From Lachnospiraceae bacterium 10-1 (GTDB lineage: Bacteria > Bacillota > Clostridia > Lachnospirales > Lachnospiraceae): a DNA stretch of 64,000 nt. The stretch lies in the NCBI GenBank assembly GCA_000403495.2, contig KE159799.1, positions 1 through 64,000 on the forward strand, read 5' to 3'. The position numbers were made by a program, and so were the translations under genes. Positions 53,241-62,869 of the stretch are shown here, piece after piece (position 1 is the stretch's first letter; each line of letters starts with the position of its first letter). The notes below the pieces were generated by a model that searched no databases, was not told where the DNA came from, and worked only from the letters and a program-made list of their open reading frames with translations.

Positions 53241-54023
53241 ATGAGACTTATATTTGTCCGCCATGGCGAACCTGATTATGTAAATGATACATTAACTGAA
53301 AAAGGCTGGCGTGAAGCAGAGCTTTTGGCTGAAAGAATCAGTAAATGGAATGTAACAAAGTTTTACTGTTCTCCTTTGGGACGTGCCAAAGATACCGCAT
53401 CATGCACCTTAAAGAAAATGAACCGAACTGCAGAAACATTAGACTGGATTAAGGAATTTTTTTATCCTATTGATGATCCGGTCACCGGCAGGCATGGAGT
53501 TCCCTGGGATTTTGTACCATCCTGCTGGAGTGATGATCCACTGATGTTTGACAGCCGCCAGTGGGTAAATGCCCAAATTCCCGGTCAGAATCCTATGATT
53601 GCTTCCGCCTATCAGTCAGTATGCCAAAACATGGATGAGCTGTTATCCTCCTATGGTTATCAGCGCAAAAATCACTATTATCAAATGCCCGATGCTGAAG
53701 AGCGCTTTATTTCAAGTACTGTTTCCCCTTCTGATTTAAGTCCTATCATAAATGTGCCGAATACGGAAACACCATGTCTTGTGTTTTTCTGTCATCTTGG
53801 CATTACCTGCATCATTCTTTCTCATTTGCTTAATATCCCATTTCAATTGCTTGTACATGGCATATTTTTGCCAACTACCTCCATTACTGTTTTAAACAGT
53901 GAAGAGCGCTGGGGAAAAGAAGCCTATTTCAGGGCACAGGCAATAGGTGATGTACATCATCTCCTTAAGGGAAAAGAACCGCTTTCCTCTGCCGGTTCCT
54001 TTTCTATAGTTTTTGAAGGATAG
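53241..54023 (+). CDS. Histidine phosphatase family protein
   Basis: A 260-residue phosphoglycerate-mutase-like protein. The catalytic RHG motif is FVRHGEPDYVNDTLTEKG at the N-terminus. The second Arg is in FYCSPLGRAKDT and the second catalytic His in FFCHLGITCI. It is longer than cofactor-dependent PGM relatives of this sort and has an inserted loop (DPVTGRHGVPWDFVPS). The substrate is unknown. GAAAGGAG precedes the ATG. It is a stand-alone plus-strand gene, convergent with the foldase gene. Confidence 0.88.
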   Translation: MRLIFVRHGEPDYVNDTLTEKGWREAELLAERISKWNVTKFYCSPLGRAKDTASCTLKKMNRTAETLDWIKEFFYPIDDPVTGRHGVPWDFVPSCWSDDPLMFDSRQWVNAQIPGQNPMIASAYQSVCQNMDELLSSYGYQRKNHYYQMPDAEERFISSTVSPSDLSPIINVPNTETPCLVFFCHLGITCIILSHLLNIPFQLLVHGIFLPTTSITVLNSEERWGKEAYFRAQAIGDVHHLLKGKEPLSSAGSFSIVFEG

Positions 54024-54062
54024 AAAAAACAGGGGCTTAAATTTAATATTATTAAGCCCCTG
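54024..54062 (-). terminator. Terminator of the PrsA-like gene
   Basis: CAGGGGCTTAA (54030-54040) pairs with TTAAGCCCCTG (54052-54062). On the minus strand a T run (complement of 54024-54029) follows. On the plus strand no U tract follows, although it is just after the phosphatase stop and may still block read-through. Confidence 0.82.
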
Positions 54063-54094
54063 CCATATAGTTTACATAACTATTTTATGTCAAC

Positions 54095-55396
54095 TTATTC
54101 TAAATCACTTGTACTATCTTTGTTTTCTTCAGCGGCAGCACCCTCAGAATTTTCATCAGCCGACTCCGTTTCAGTTTCAGCATCCTGTTCAGGAATTGTC
54201 AGATACTTAAGTTCACCTTTCACATCAACCACTTGATAATTTTCTACAAGGGCATTAATATAATCGGCTGTCTTCTGACTTGCAATTGTATTTGAGATTG
54301 CAGAATTATCAGCTTCATCAAAATACCTTTCGGCAAACTCAACCACATAGCATACCTGTGCATTATCATCTCTGATCACGGTAAGGTCACCCTGTGTACG
54401 TCCTTCTTCAAAAAGCCATACAGCCACAGCAGTGGAAGTAATTCCGGAATAATTTTTACCTTCACTTAAACAGTGTTCTGTCTGAGGATCTTCATAATCT
54501 GCTTTGGCATCTTCAGAAGCATTTTCAATACAAAGCTGTTCAAAGTCTGCGCCATTTTCACGTTCTTTCAGCATCGCATCTGCCTTTTTCTCAGCCGCAT
54601 CCATTGCCGCATTTATTGCGTCTTCCTCAGCGCCCTCTTCTATTTCCGCCTGAAAAGCAAAGCTTCTATAATTAACCCTGTCATAGCTTTGCTTATTTTC
54701 TTCATAATAAGCTTTAATCTCATCTTCTGCCGGAGCATTTTGGGTAATCAATTCATTATAATAGGCACCTGCCAATAAACTTTCTTTAATAAAGGCTTCC
54801 ATATTTTTTTCGGTAGCATAAGCGCCAAAAGTTTCTTTATAGTATTGTTTCACACTTAAACCGGCGGAAGCAGCTCCTTGCTCTATGTTGCTTACAAATC
54901 CGGCATAATCTTCTGCAGCATCATAAGTAAAACCTGTTTTTTGCGCATCATCAACCATCGCCTTATTCTGCTTAATCTGTTCTACGGTCATTTCATCAAA
55001 CATATCTTTCCATGTCATACCACTTCCCATATATTCCTGTTTATCAAAGTCTACTGATGTATCCACTCCAAAATAAGGTAAAATGGATGCATAACTGGTC
55101 AGATAGTTATTGACGGTAGTCTGGTAATAATAATCATATTCCACCTGGGATAACTCATGATTTCCGATTTTAACATAAGTTCCGTTTAACGCATTGTTTT
55201 TACTGATAAAAGAAACAGCTACAGAAATTATAACAACCGCAGCAAGTCCAATCCCAATAGCCGCTGTTACGGCTTTTGTTATTTTTTCTTCTCTCTGTTC
55301 TTTTATTTTCTGCTGTTTTCTTGCTTCCATCTTGCGGTCATACTTTGTCTGAACCTTTTGGGCTGTATTCACTTCTGACGTATCTTTCCTGGACAT
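54095..55396 (-). CDS. Membrane-anchored SurA/PrsA-like foldase (peptidylprolyl isomerase-related)
   Basis: A 433-residue protein. A basic cytoplasmic N-terminus (KMEARKQQKIKEQREEK) precedes one helix (AIGIGLAAVVIISVAVSFI). A SurA N-like chaperone domain (NHELSQVEYDYYYQTTVNNYL) follows. A parvulin-like region lies around ADAMLKERENGADFEQLCIENASED, then an acidic disordered tail rich in Glu and Ser. It may fold exported proteins. Prolyl isomerase activity is uncertain since the domain is divergent. A GAGGAGG site lies ten bases upstream of the ATG. Confidence 0.78.
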   Translation of the reverse strand: MSRKDTSEVNTAQKVQTKYDRKMEARKQQKIKEQREEKITKAVTAAIGIGLAAVVIISVAVSFISKNNALNGTYVKIGNHELSQVEYDYYYQTTVNNYLTSYASILPYFGVDTSVDFDKQEYMGSGMTWKDMFDEMTVEQIKQNKAMVDDAQKTGFTYDAAEDYAGFVSNIEQGAASAGLSVKQYYKETFGAYATEKNMEAFIKESLLAGAYYNELITQNAPAEDEIKAYYEENKQSYDRVNYRSFAFQAEIEEGAEEDAINAAMDAAEKKADAMLKERENGADFEQLCIENASEDAKADYEDPQTEHCLSEGKNYSGITSTAVAVWLFEEGRTQGDLTVIRDDNAQVCYVVEFAERYFDEADNSAISNTIASQKTADYINALVENYQVVDVKGELKYLTIPEQDAETETESADENSEGAAAEENKDSTSDLE

Positions 55397-55510
55397 TTGG
55401 AAAATTCCTCCTCAATATAAAAATCAATAATAAAATAATAAATGAAATATATAATACTTTCACAAAGCACATCATATCAGGCAAATGTGTCTATCCTGTG
55501 AACGAACCTG

Positions 55511-55999
55511 TTACTTTTGATTAATGTAATTTATCAATCCTTCTGCAGCAATAATTTTCTGCATAAATTCAGGAAATGCCTGTCCTTTAAACTCCGTTCC
55601 CTTTGTCAGATTTTTAATAATTCCAGTATCAAAGTTTACACAAACCTCATCCCCATTTTCAATTCCTTTGGATGCATCAGGGCATTCAATGATAGGAAGA
55701 CCAATATTGATTGCATTCCGGTAAAAAATTCTTGCAAAAGTTTCTGCAATTACGCAGCTGACTCCGGCGGCTTTTATTGCAATGGGTGCATGTTCTCTGG
55801 ATGAACCGCAGCCAAAATTTTTATCCGCCACAATAATATCACCCTGCTTTACATTTTTAATGAAATCCTTATCAATATCTTCCATGCAATGAGCTGCAAG
55901 CTCCGCAGGATCTGACGAATTCAGATATCTGGCCGGAATAATCACATCAGTATCAACGTTATCTCCGTATTTAAATACAATTCCTTTTGCTGCTTTCAT
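55511..55999 (-). CDS. leuD: 3-isopropylmalate dehydratase small subunit LeuD
   Basis: A 162-residue swivel-domain subunit, starting with [23 protein letters not shown] and containing the conserved [16 protein letters not shown] loop. It joins LeuC to isomerise 2- to 3-isopropylmalate in leucine synthesis. Length is that of the archaeal/clostridial short LeuD. It follows leuC by 38 bases. leuA and leuB are not in the window. Confidence 0.95.
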   Translation of the reverse strand: MKAAKGIVFKYGDNVDTDVIIPARYLNSSDPAELAAHCMEDIDKDFIKNVKQGDIIVADKNFGCGSSREHAPIAIKAAGVSCVIAETFARIFYRNAINIGLPIIECPDASKGIENGDEVCVNFDTGIIKNLTKGTEFKGQAFPEFMQKIIAAEGLINYINQK

Positions 56000-56037
56000 G
56001 TTTCATTTCCTTTCTACATTCAGACTTCTTCTTAACT

Positions 56038-57303
56038 TTACATAAATTCACAGGGACAGGAAATCTTTCCCGTGACAGCACTTGCAGCCGCTATGGCAGG
56101 ACTTGCAAGAAAAACTGCAGAATTCACATGTCCCATGCGTCCTACAAAATTACGGTTTGTTGTAGAAACACATTTTTCACCTTCTGCAAGGATACCCATA
56201 TATCCACCAAGACATGGACCACAGGTGGGGGTGCTTACAACAGCGCCGGCCTCAACAAATATCTTTAAAAGCCCCTCTTCCATTGCCTGTAAATAAACTG
56301 CCTGTGTTGCAGGAATAACAATACAGCGCATTCCCTTTGCAACGTGCCTGCCCTTCAAAACCTCAGCAGCAATCCTCATATCATCAATTCGTCCGTTGGT
56401 ACAGGAGCCGATCACTACCTGATCTATTTTAATTTCCTCAGTAATCTGATCTATTGTTTTTGTATTCTCAGGAAGATGGGGAAATGCAATCGTTGGACGA
56501 AGCGTGCTTAAGTCAATGGTATATTCCTCATCATAAACGGCATCCTCATCTGCCTCATAAACAGTATAAGATTTTCGGGAATGTTCTTCCATATAAGAAA
56601 CTGCAAGATCATCTACAGGAAAAATTCCATTTTTTCCACCTGCCTCAATGGCCATATTAGCAATCGTAAACCGATCATCCATAGAAAGGTTTTTAACCCC
56701 TTCTCCCGAAAATTCCATAGACTTATATAAAGCGCCATCCACACCAATCAGCCCAATAATATGTAAGATTACATCCTTACCGCTTACCCATTTGGCAGGC
56801 TTGCCAATTATGTTAAACTTAATTGCCGCAGGCACTTTAAACCATGCTTTCCCAGTAGCCATTCCGGCCGCCATATCGGTACTTCCCACCCCTGTTGAAA
56901 AAGCGCCAAGGGCTCCATAGGTACAGGTATGGGAATCAGCCCCGATAATTACATCTCCTGCTGTCGTAAGCCCCTTTTCAGGCAGAAGCGCATGTTCAAT
57001 TCCCATCTCACCTACTTCAAAATAATTGGTAATTTCATTGCGATGTGCAAATTCTCTCACGCATTTACAATGCTCTGCCGACTTTATATCCTTATTGGGA
57101 ACAAAATGATCAGGAACAAGGGCGATCTTATCTTTATCAAAAACACCTTTCACCTTCATTTTATCCATTTCTTTAATTGCCACAGGACTTGTAATATCAT
57201 TTCCAAGAACAAGATCCAAATCAGCCTCTATAAGCTGCCCTGCTTCCACTTTATCAAGTCCGGCATGTGCCGCAAGTATTTTCTGAGTCATTGTCATTCC
57301 CAT
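56038..57303 (-). CDS. leuC: 3-isopropylmalate dehydratase large subunit LeuC
   Basis: A 421-residue aconitase-family subunit with a 4Fe-4S cluster. The Cys ligands are in [11 protein letters not shown] and [33 protein letters not shown] is the family's active site stretch. The short (about 420) form pairs with the short LeuD. ATG 57303 ([13 protein letters not shown]) was chosen because GGAGG is eight bases upstream; earlier in-frame Met codons (57309, 57360) are less well spaced. Confidence 0.96.
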   Translation of the reverse strand: MGMTMTQKILAAHAGLDKVEAGQLIEADLDLVLGNDITSPVAIKEMDKMKVKGVFDKDKIALVPDHFVPNKDIKSAEHCKCVREFAHRNEITNYFEVGEMGIEHALLPEKGLTTAGDVIIGADSHTCTYGALGAFSTGVGSTDMAAGMATGKAWFKVPAAIKFNIIGKPAKWVSGKDVILHIIGLIGVDGALYKSMEFSGEGVKNLSMDDRFTIANMAIEAGGKNGIFPVDDLAVSYMEEHSRKSYTVYEADEDAVYDEEYTIDLSTLRPTIAFPHLPENTKTIDQITEEIKIDQVVIGSCTNGRIDDMRIAAEVLKGRHVAKGMRCIVIPATQAVYLQAMEEGLLKIFVEAGAVVSTPTCGPCLGGYMGILAEGEKCVSTTNRNFVGRMGHVNSAVFLASPAIAAASAVTGKISCPCEFM

Positions 57304-57350
57304 ACTCATTACCTCCAAAATTTTCAATTCATTTTCATTCACCAAGTTTG

Positions 57351-57379
57351 ATTTTAGCACAGAATTCCTAATTTGAAAA
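57351..57379 (-). promoter_or_regulatory. Possible leuC promoter
   Basis: Minus-strand TAAAAT (57356-57351) preceded by TGC, an extended -10 arrangement. A weak -35 TTTTCA lies 17 bases further up (57379-57374). It is between asparaginase and leuC. The evidence is modest; leuC could instead be transcribed from further upstream. Confidence 0.42.
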
Positions 57380-57388
57380 ATAATTTAT

Positions 57389-58426
57389 CTATTTTTTCAT
57401 TTTTAATTCCGGTAATATTTCAAAATATATGTTCTTATTCATGAATGTTTTCCGATCCTTTATCGGTTGATTATATGCAAGAATCAGCTTGGCATACGCG
57501 GCTTCCGTAGAAATATTGACAAGGGGGATAACTCCTTGGCGTAAAAGCTCTGTACTGGTGGCATAGAAATCTTCTACCTGTTTAAAAGAGCATGCATAAA
57601 CCTCAATTCCTTTGTCTTTACATTTTTTCAAAAATTTTTCTACCGGACATTGTTTGGTTCCGCCACAGACCGTTGCAGAATGATAAGTGGCAAACAGCAC
57701 TGCCCCAATTCCCGAATCCAGTAAAATACTATTATAATCAAGCCCAGGATAAGAATGAATCAACAATACTTTTTTTATATAGCGAAATTTCTCCTGCCTC
57801 CATTTTTCTGTATGCACCTGCATTTCCTGCCGCGCAGGATTTTGTTCATGAATGATTTCCCAAAATCCATTTTCTGCAATTTTTCCAAAATCCACGCTTC
57901 CAAAACTGGAAAACTGGTCTAAATAAGTGTCTGCTTCTTTTAATCTCGTAGCCAGATAAACAATATTTTCTTCTTTATTATTTTGATAAACAGCAAAAAC
58001 TCCTGCTCTCTGTTCTTCTTTAATAAAGCATACTGCATAATAAAAATTGGCAAACCCGTTGCTTCTTTCATCCTGCAGGGCATAATTACTGGCAATTAGC
58101 ACAATAGGGATACTTGTATGGCTGTAGCATAACCCTATCATAGCGGCTGTATAAGAAAGGGTATCGGAACCGTGGGTAATGATAATTCCCTGGTACTGAT
58201 TTAGTTCAACCTGATCAAGACAGTCGCACAAAACCTCCCAATAAGAAGGATCAAGATTTTCACTTAAAATATTTAAAGGCTGAATCACTTCAAATTCAAT
58301 GTCATTTCCCTCTTTTTCCTGATACATTTCTATCAGTTTGGCAGACGCCCCTTCTTTCACATTAATCACATTTTCCGAAATAAGGCTCCCGATTGTGCCT
58401 CCGGTTAAAATCACAAGAATTTTCAC
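57389..58426 (-). CDS. Asparaginase-family amidohydrolase
   Basis: A 345-residue L-asparaginase/glutaminase-family protein. The first catalytic Thr is in VILTGGTIGSLIS and the second motif in ITHGSDTLSYTAAMIG. Lys further on and a Tyr/Gly-rich region (HSYPGLDYNSILLDSG) follow. It would hydrolyse asparagine to aspartate and ammonia. GTG 58426 is used because AAGGAAAGGG lies eight bases upstream and the protein then starts like family members. Lies between ilvC's terminator and leuC; the link to branched-chain synthesis is positional only. Confidence 0.85.
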   Translation of the reverse strand: MKILVILTGGTIGSLISENVINVKEGASAKLIEMYQEKEGNDIEFEVIQPLNILSENLDPSYWEVLCDCLDQVELNQYQGIIITHGSDTLSYTAAMIGLCYSHTSIPIVLIASNYALQDERSNGFANFYYAVCFIKEEQRAGVFAVYQNNKEENIVYLATRLKEADTYLDQFSSFGSVDFGKIAENGFWEIIHEQNPARQEMQVHTEKWRQEKFRYIKKVLLIHSYPGLDYNSILLDSGIGAVLFATYHSATVCGGTKQCPVEKFLKKCKDKGIEVYACSFKQVEDFYATSTELLRQGVIPLVNISTEAAYAKLILAYNQPIKDRKTFMNKNIYFEILPELKMKK

Positions 58427-58485
58427 TGATAATTCCCTTTCCTTTTCTCTCATTTACTATAAATCTGTTTATGTTCCTGCTGTAC

Positions 58486-58520
58486 AAAAAGCCGGAGACA
58501 TAATTGCTCCGGCTTTTTTG
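58486..58520. terminator. Terminator after ilvC (bidirectional type)
   Basis: AAAAAGCCGGAG (58486-58497) pairs with CTCCGGCTTTTTT (58507-58519) around ACATAATTG. On the minus strand it is followed by TTTTTGTAC. It ends the ilvB-ilvN-ilvN-ilvC transcript and separates it from asparaginase-leuCD. Confidence 0.9.
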
Positions 58521-58583
58521 CTTCGCATAAGAATGGCCGCAATACACGACAGCCATTGTTCTTCCGGTTAATCTCCGGTTAGT

Positions 58584-59651
<1,068 letters not shown>

Positions 59652-59670
59652 TTATGTATACCCACTGTTT

Positions 59671-60168
59671 TTACAGATAAGTAACGTTTTCCGTTCCTCT
59701 TCCCAGACCGGCAATACCTGTTCTGGCAAGCTCCAAAATTTCATAGTCGCCTAATAGACTGATAAAAGCATTGATTTTATCCTGTGTACCGGTAAGTTCC
59801 ACAATAAGGCTGTCATGTGCCACATCAATAATGTTAGCCCTGAAAATATCGGCAATAGAAATAACTCCCTGTCTTGATTCCTTACTGGTTTTTACCTTGA
59901 TAAGCGCAAGTTCACGATAAACACTGCTTTCCGGTTCAAGTGCCTTTACATCCTTTACATCCACCAGCTTGGCCACCTGTTTTTCAATCTGATCCAAAAT
60001 CTCATCATCACCGGATGCCACAATGGTGATTCTCGTAAAACGGGTATCAGCTGTAACGCCTGCCGTAATACTTTCGATATTATAGCCTCTTCTTGAAAAA
60101 AGGCCTGAAATCCGGCTTAATACGCCGGAGGTATTATCTACTATAAGCTGAAATACTTTCTTACGCAA
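59671..60168 (-). CDS. ilvN: Acetolactate synthase small (regulatory) subunit IlvN, canonical copy
   Basis: A 165-residue regulatory subunit with an ACT domain (QLIVDNTSGVLSRISGLFSRRGYNIESI) and the C-terminal ACT-like domain ending LARTGIAGLGRG. It binds valine and activates IlvB. Start TTG 60168, with GGGAGG eight bases upstream; that site belongs to the last of three tandem repeat units. It stands between the second IlvN and ilvC, and is closest to classical IlvN/IlvH. Confidence 0.94.
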   Translation of the reverse strand: MRKKVFQLIVDNTSGVLSRISGLFSRRGYNIESITAGVTADTRFTRITIVASGDDEILDQIEKQVAKLVDVKDVKALEPESSVYRELALIKVKTSKESRQGVISIADIFRANIIDVAHDSLIVELTGTQDKINAFISLLGDYEILELARTGIAGLGRGTENVTYL

Positions 60169-60174
60169 ATTATA

Positions 60175-60246
60175 AACCTCCCTGCTTTTTAAGGAGGTTT
60201 TAACCTCCTTGCTTTTTAGGAGGTTTTACCTCCCTCTGCTTTTTTA
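60175..60246. repeat. Three tandem GGAGG/CCTCC hairpin-forming repeats before ilvN
   Basis: Units at 60175-60201 (27 bases) and 60202-60227 (26 bases), plus a partial unit at 60228-60246, share the order CCTCC, TGCTTTTT, AGGAGG, TTTT. On the transcript they give GGAGG and CCTCC segments that can pair in neighbouring hairpins (for example 60191-60197 with 60204-60210). The innermost GGGAGG is the ilvN ribosome binding site. Confidence 0.88.
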
Positions 60247-60282
60247 CGCTGAAATTTATTTTAACAATTTACCGCGGAAAAG

Positions 60283-60771
60283 TCAACCTTCTGTCTCATT
60301 ACATTTTTGAAGCGCCAGTGTTCCGGTACGCGCCGCTTCCACAATACTGACAGATTTAAACATACTGATAAGAAGCTGGATTCTCTCCGGAGTATCACAC
60401 ATCTGAATCAACATCATATTTTTAGACATGTCTACAATCTGGGCATTCATGATTTCACAAATTTCCATAATGTCTCTTCGGTTGCTTTTATTATATTTTA
60501 CCTTCATTAAAAGAAGTTCCCTGCTGATACTGCATACCTCATCAAAGGTTTTTACCTTAATCACATCCAGCTTTTTGTTAAGCTGTTTCTCAATCTGCTC
60601 TATGGTACGCTTATCTCCACTGCTGACAATAGTCATACAGGATACCGCCGAGTCATCGGTTTCCCCAACTGCCAGGGAATCAATATTAAAACAGCGTCTG
60701 GAAAAAAGTCCTGCCACCTTGCAGAGTACACCGGATCGGTTTTCCACTAATACTGAATATATCCTTTTCAT
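60283..60771 (-). CDS. Second acetolactate synthase small-subunit paralogue
   Basis: A 162-residue IlvN/IlvH-type protein with the ACT opening SVLVENRSGVLCKVAGLFSRRCFNIDSL and ending AARTGTLALQKC. It differs from the neighbouring IlvN at RRCFNI (RRGYNI in typical IlvN). About a third of residues agree between the two by eye. ATG 60771 has GGGGA five bases upstream; GTG 60783 is an alternative. It follows ilvB by 17 bases, so two regulatory subunits are co-expressed with one catalytic subunit. Confidence 0.9.
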   Translation of the reverse strand: MKRIYSVLVENRSGVLCKVAGLFSRRCFNIDSLAVGETDDSAVSCMTIVSSGDKRTIEQIEKQLNKKLDVIKVKTFDEVCSISRELLLMKVKYNKSNRRDIMEICEIMNAQIVDMSKNMMLIQMCDTPERIQLLISMFKSVSIVEAARTGTLALQKCNETEG

Positions 60772-60788
60772 TTCTATCCCCACACTCC

Positions 60789-62405
60789 TTACTTTACCAA
60801 ATCCATAGGATCAATCACACATTCTAAAAGTACAGATTCGTCCTTACTTAAAAACTCATCCAGAATTTCATTTACGTTCTCCATATTGTTAAGACGTAAA
60901 AACTTCATGTCATAAGCAGATGAAAGCTTTTCCAGATCAGGGCTGCCGGACAAATCTACTACTGAATAATTGTCCTTATAGGTATAATGCTGATACTCTC
61001 TGACCATTCCAAGATAATTATTTTTGAGAACAATAATTTTAACCGGGATATTATGCTGGCGCATGGTCGCAAGCTCCATCATAGACATCTGAAATGAACC
61101 ATCTCCACAAACCGCAATTACCTGTCTGTTCTTATCAGCCAGCTTGGCTCCCATAGCTGCCGGAATAGAATATCCCATAGTTCCCATACCTCCGGAAGTA
61201 AGAAACTTTCCTTTTTGAACGATATGATACCCACAGGACCAGATCTGATTCTGCCCTACATCTGCAACATAAACGCCATCCTCTTCCATTTTTTCAGAAA
61301 GAAGCGTAACAAAGCATGCCGGATCCACATATGCAGGATTAGGATTTCTCTTAAGCGCCATATCTATTTTATAATTATTCAGTGTATCGATCCATTCTTC
61401 ATGTTCACAGGAAAATTCCTGTAAAAGCAGATCTTCAAAAATATGTTTCGCATCACCTACCAAAGGAATTGTAGGTCCCACATTTTTTCCGATTTCCGCC
61501 GGATCCACATCAATATGAATCAATACTTTGTTATTGGTAATAAGACCTGGCTGGCTGACCGCCCGGTCTGCAACTCTTGCCCCCACCATAATAAGCAGGT
61601 CTGATTCATTCATGGCACGATTTGCATAGGGCTTTCCGTTATTTCCCACCATGCCAAAATATAAGGGATGTCTGGTGGGCATAACTCCAATTCCCATCAT
61701 GGTAGAAACCACAGGTATGCTGTGTTTTTGGGCAAAATCAAGCAGCTCCTTTTCCCCCTCAGACAAAAGCACGCCTCCTCCTGCACATATAATGGGACGC
61801 TTTGCTTTTTCAAGTTCTGCCGCCACTTTTTTGATCTGTACAATATTTCCTTTAACCGTAGGTTTATAAGTACGCATGGAAACAGATTCCGGATATGCAA
61901 ATTTCCTGATCTCCGCATTTTGTATGTCAATAGGGATGTCAATTAAAACAGGACCTCTTCTTCCTGTACTTGCAATATGAAATGCTTCTTTAAAAATCCG
62001 TGGAATATCATTTACATTTTTCACTAAATAGCTGTATTTTACAAAAGATTCTACCGCACCTGTAATATCCGCCTCCTGAAACACATCACTTCCCAGCAGC
62101 TCGGAATTCACCTGACCGGTAATACATACAAGTGGAATACTGTCTGCAAATGCAGTGGCAATTCCAGTAATTACATTGGTTGCCCCTGGTCCCGAAGTAA
62201 CCGCACATACCCCAACCTTACCTGATACTCTTGCCAGTCCACTTGCCGCATGGGCGGCATTTTGCTCTGTTCTTATTAAAATTGTCTGGATTGTTGAATT
62301 TAATATGCTGTTGTAAAAGGGACAGATTGCTACCCCTGGATACCCAAAAACATATTCTACACCTTCTTCTTCCAAACATTTTACAATAGCATCTGCTCCT
62401 ATCAT
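60789..62405 (-). CDS. ilvB: Acetolactate synthase large (catalytic) subunit IlvB
   Basis: A 538-residue thiamine-diphosphate enzyme with FAD site: the catalytic Glu is in RTEQNAAHAASG, and a GPGATNVITGIATA stretch follows. The ThDP-binding motif GDGSFQMSMMEL begins near residue 430 and includes the NN in LKNNYLGMVREYQ. It condenses pyruvate to acetolactate or with 2-oxobutyrate. It is a little shorter than most IlvB (about 560). The start follows AGGAG at a long spacing of about 12 bases. Confidence 0.95.
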   Translation of the reverse strand: MIGADAIVKCLEEEGVEYVFGYPGVAICPFYNSILNSTIQTILIRTEQNAAHAASGLARVSGKVGVCAVTSGPGATNVITGIATAFADSIPLVCITGQVNSELLGSDVFQEADITGAVESFVKYSYLVKNVNDIPRIFKEAFHIASTGRRGPVLIDIPIDIQNAEIRKFAYPESVSMRTYKPTVKGNIVQIKKVAAELEKAKRPIICAGGGVLLSEGEKELLDFAQKHSIPVVSTMMGIGVMPTRHPLYFGMVGNNGKPYANRAMNESDLLIMVGARVADRAVSQPGLITNNKVLIHIDVDPAEIGKNVGPTIPLVGDAKHIFEDLLLQEFSCEHEEWIDTLNNYKIDMALKRNPNPAYVDPACFVTLLSEKMEEDGVYVADVGQNQIWSCGYHIVQKGKFLTSGGMGTMGYSIPAAMGAKLADKNRQVIAVCGDGSFQMSMMELATMRQHNIPVKIIVLKNNYLGMVREYQHYTYKDNYSVVDLSGSPDLEKLSSAYDMKFLRLNNMENVNEILDEFLSKDESVLLECVIDPMDLVK

Positions 62406-62451
62406 ATTCTACTTATACTCCTTTTTAATTCTATTGTCCTTTTTTATGTAT

Positions 62452-62841
62452 TTAAAATTTATTAAAGAATTTAGCCAATGGTTCAATCACAGTCCCCAGA
62501 TCTTTAATTGCATTGTTTAAACCTTCAAAATCCACTGCTTCTATCTTTTTCATTACCGCTTCTACAGATTCTGCATTTTCCATAATTAATGTATCCATAC
62601 TATCCCCCATCTCTGTTATGGAATCACTCATTTCCGTAATGCTCTCAAGAGCTGTATCAGCGAGGACTATGGTTTCCGATGCCTGTTCCATAATGGCATT
62701 TGCTTTCGCAGCACTGTCCAGCACCACAGGCATTAAAATAAACAAACAAATTACAAGCCCTCCTGCTGTTACAATAGATGCCAACGTTCTGACTCTGGCA
62801 TAAAATAACTGTTTCTTAGAATATTTAATCAATTCATCCAT
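62452..62841 (-). CDS. Hypothetical membrane protein with coiled-coil tail
   Basis: A 129-residue protein. A basic N-terminus (YSKKQLFYARVRTLAS) is followed by one membrane helix (about residues 22-42, GLVICLFILMPVVLDSA). A soluble heptad-rich region with repeated Ser-Asp-Met patterns (ESITEMSDSITEMGDSMDTL) ends at NNAIKDLGTVIEPLAKFFNKF. I do not recognise a family; the layout recalls methyl-accepting or envelope stress sensors but has no signalling domain. AGGAG is nine bases before the ATG. It lies between metH and ilvB. Confidence 0.7.
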   Translation of the reverse strand: MDELIKYSKKQLFYARVRTLASIVTAGGLVICLFILMPVVLDSAAKANAIMEQASETIVLADTALESITEMSDSITEMGDSMDTLIMENAESVEAVMKKIEAVDFEGLNNAIKDLGTVIEPLAKFFNKF

Positions 62842-62869
62842 TTATTCCATACTCCTTTTTCTTTTGTAT

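Noticed and set aside
60175-60246. CRISPR-like repeats
   Set aside because: Units are tandem without spacers and no cas gene is nearby; best explained as a short tandem repeat.
62406-62451. T-box riboswitch upstream of ilvB, or in the gaps before ilvC and leuC
   Set aside because: The gaps are too short and have no T-box consensus or specifier stem; no antiterminator could be found.
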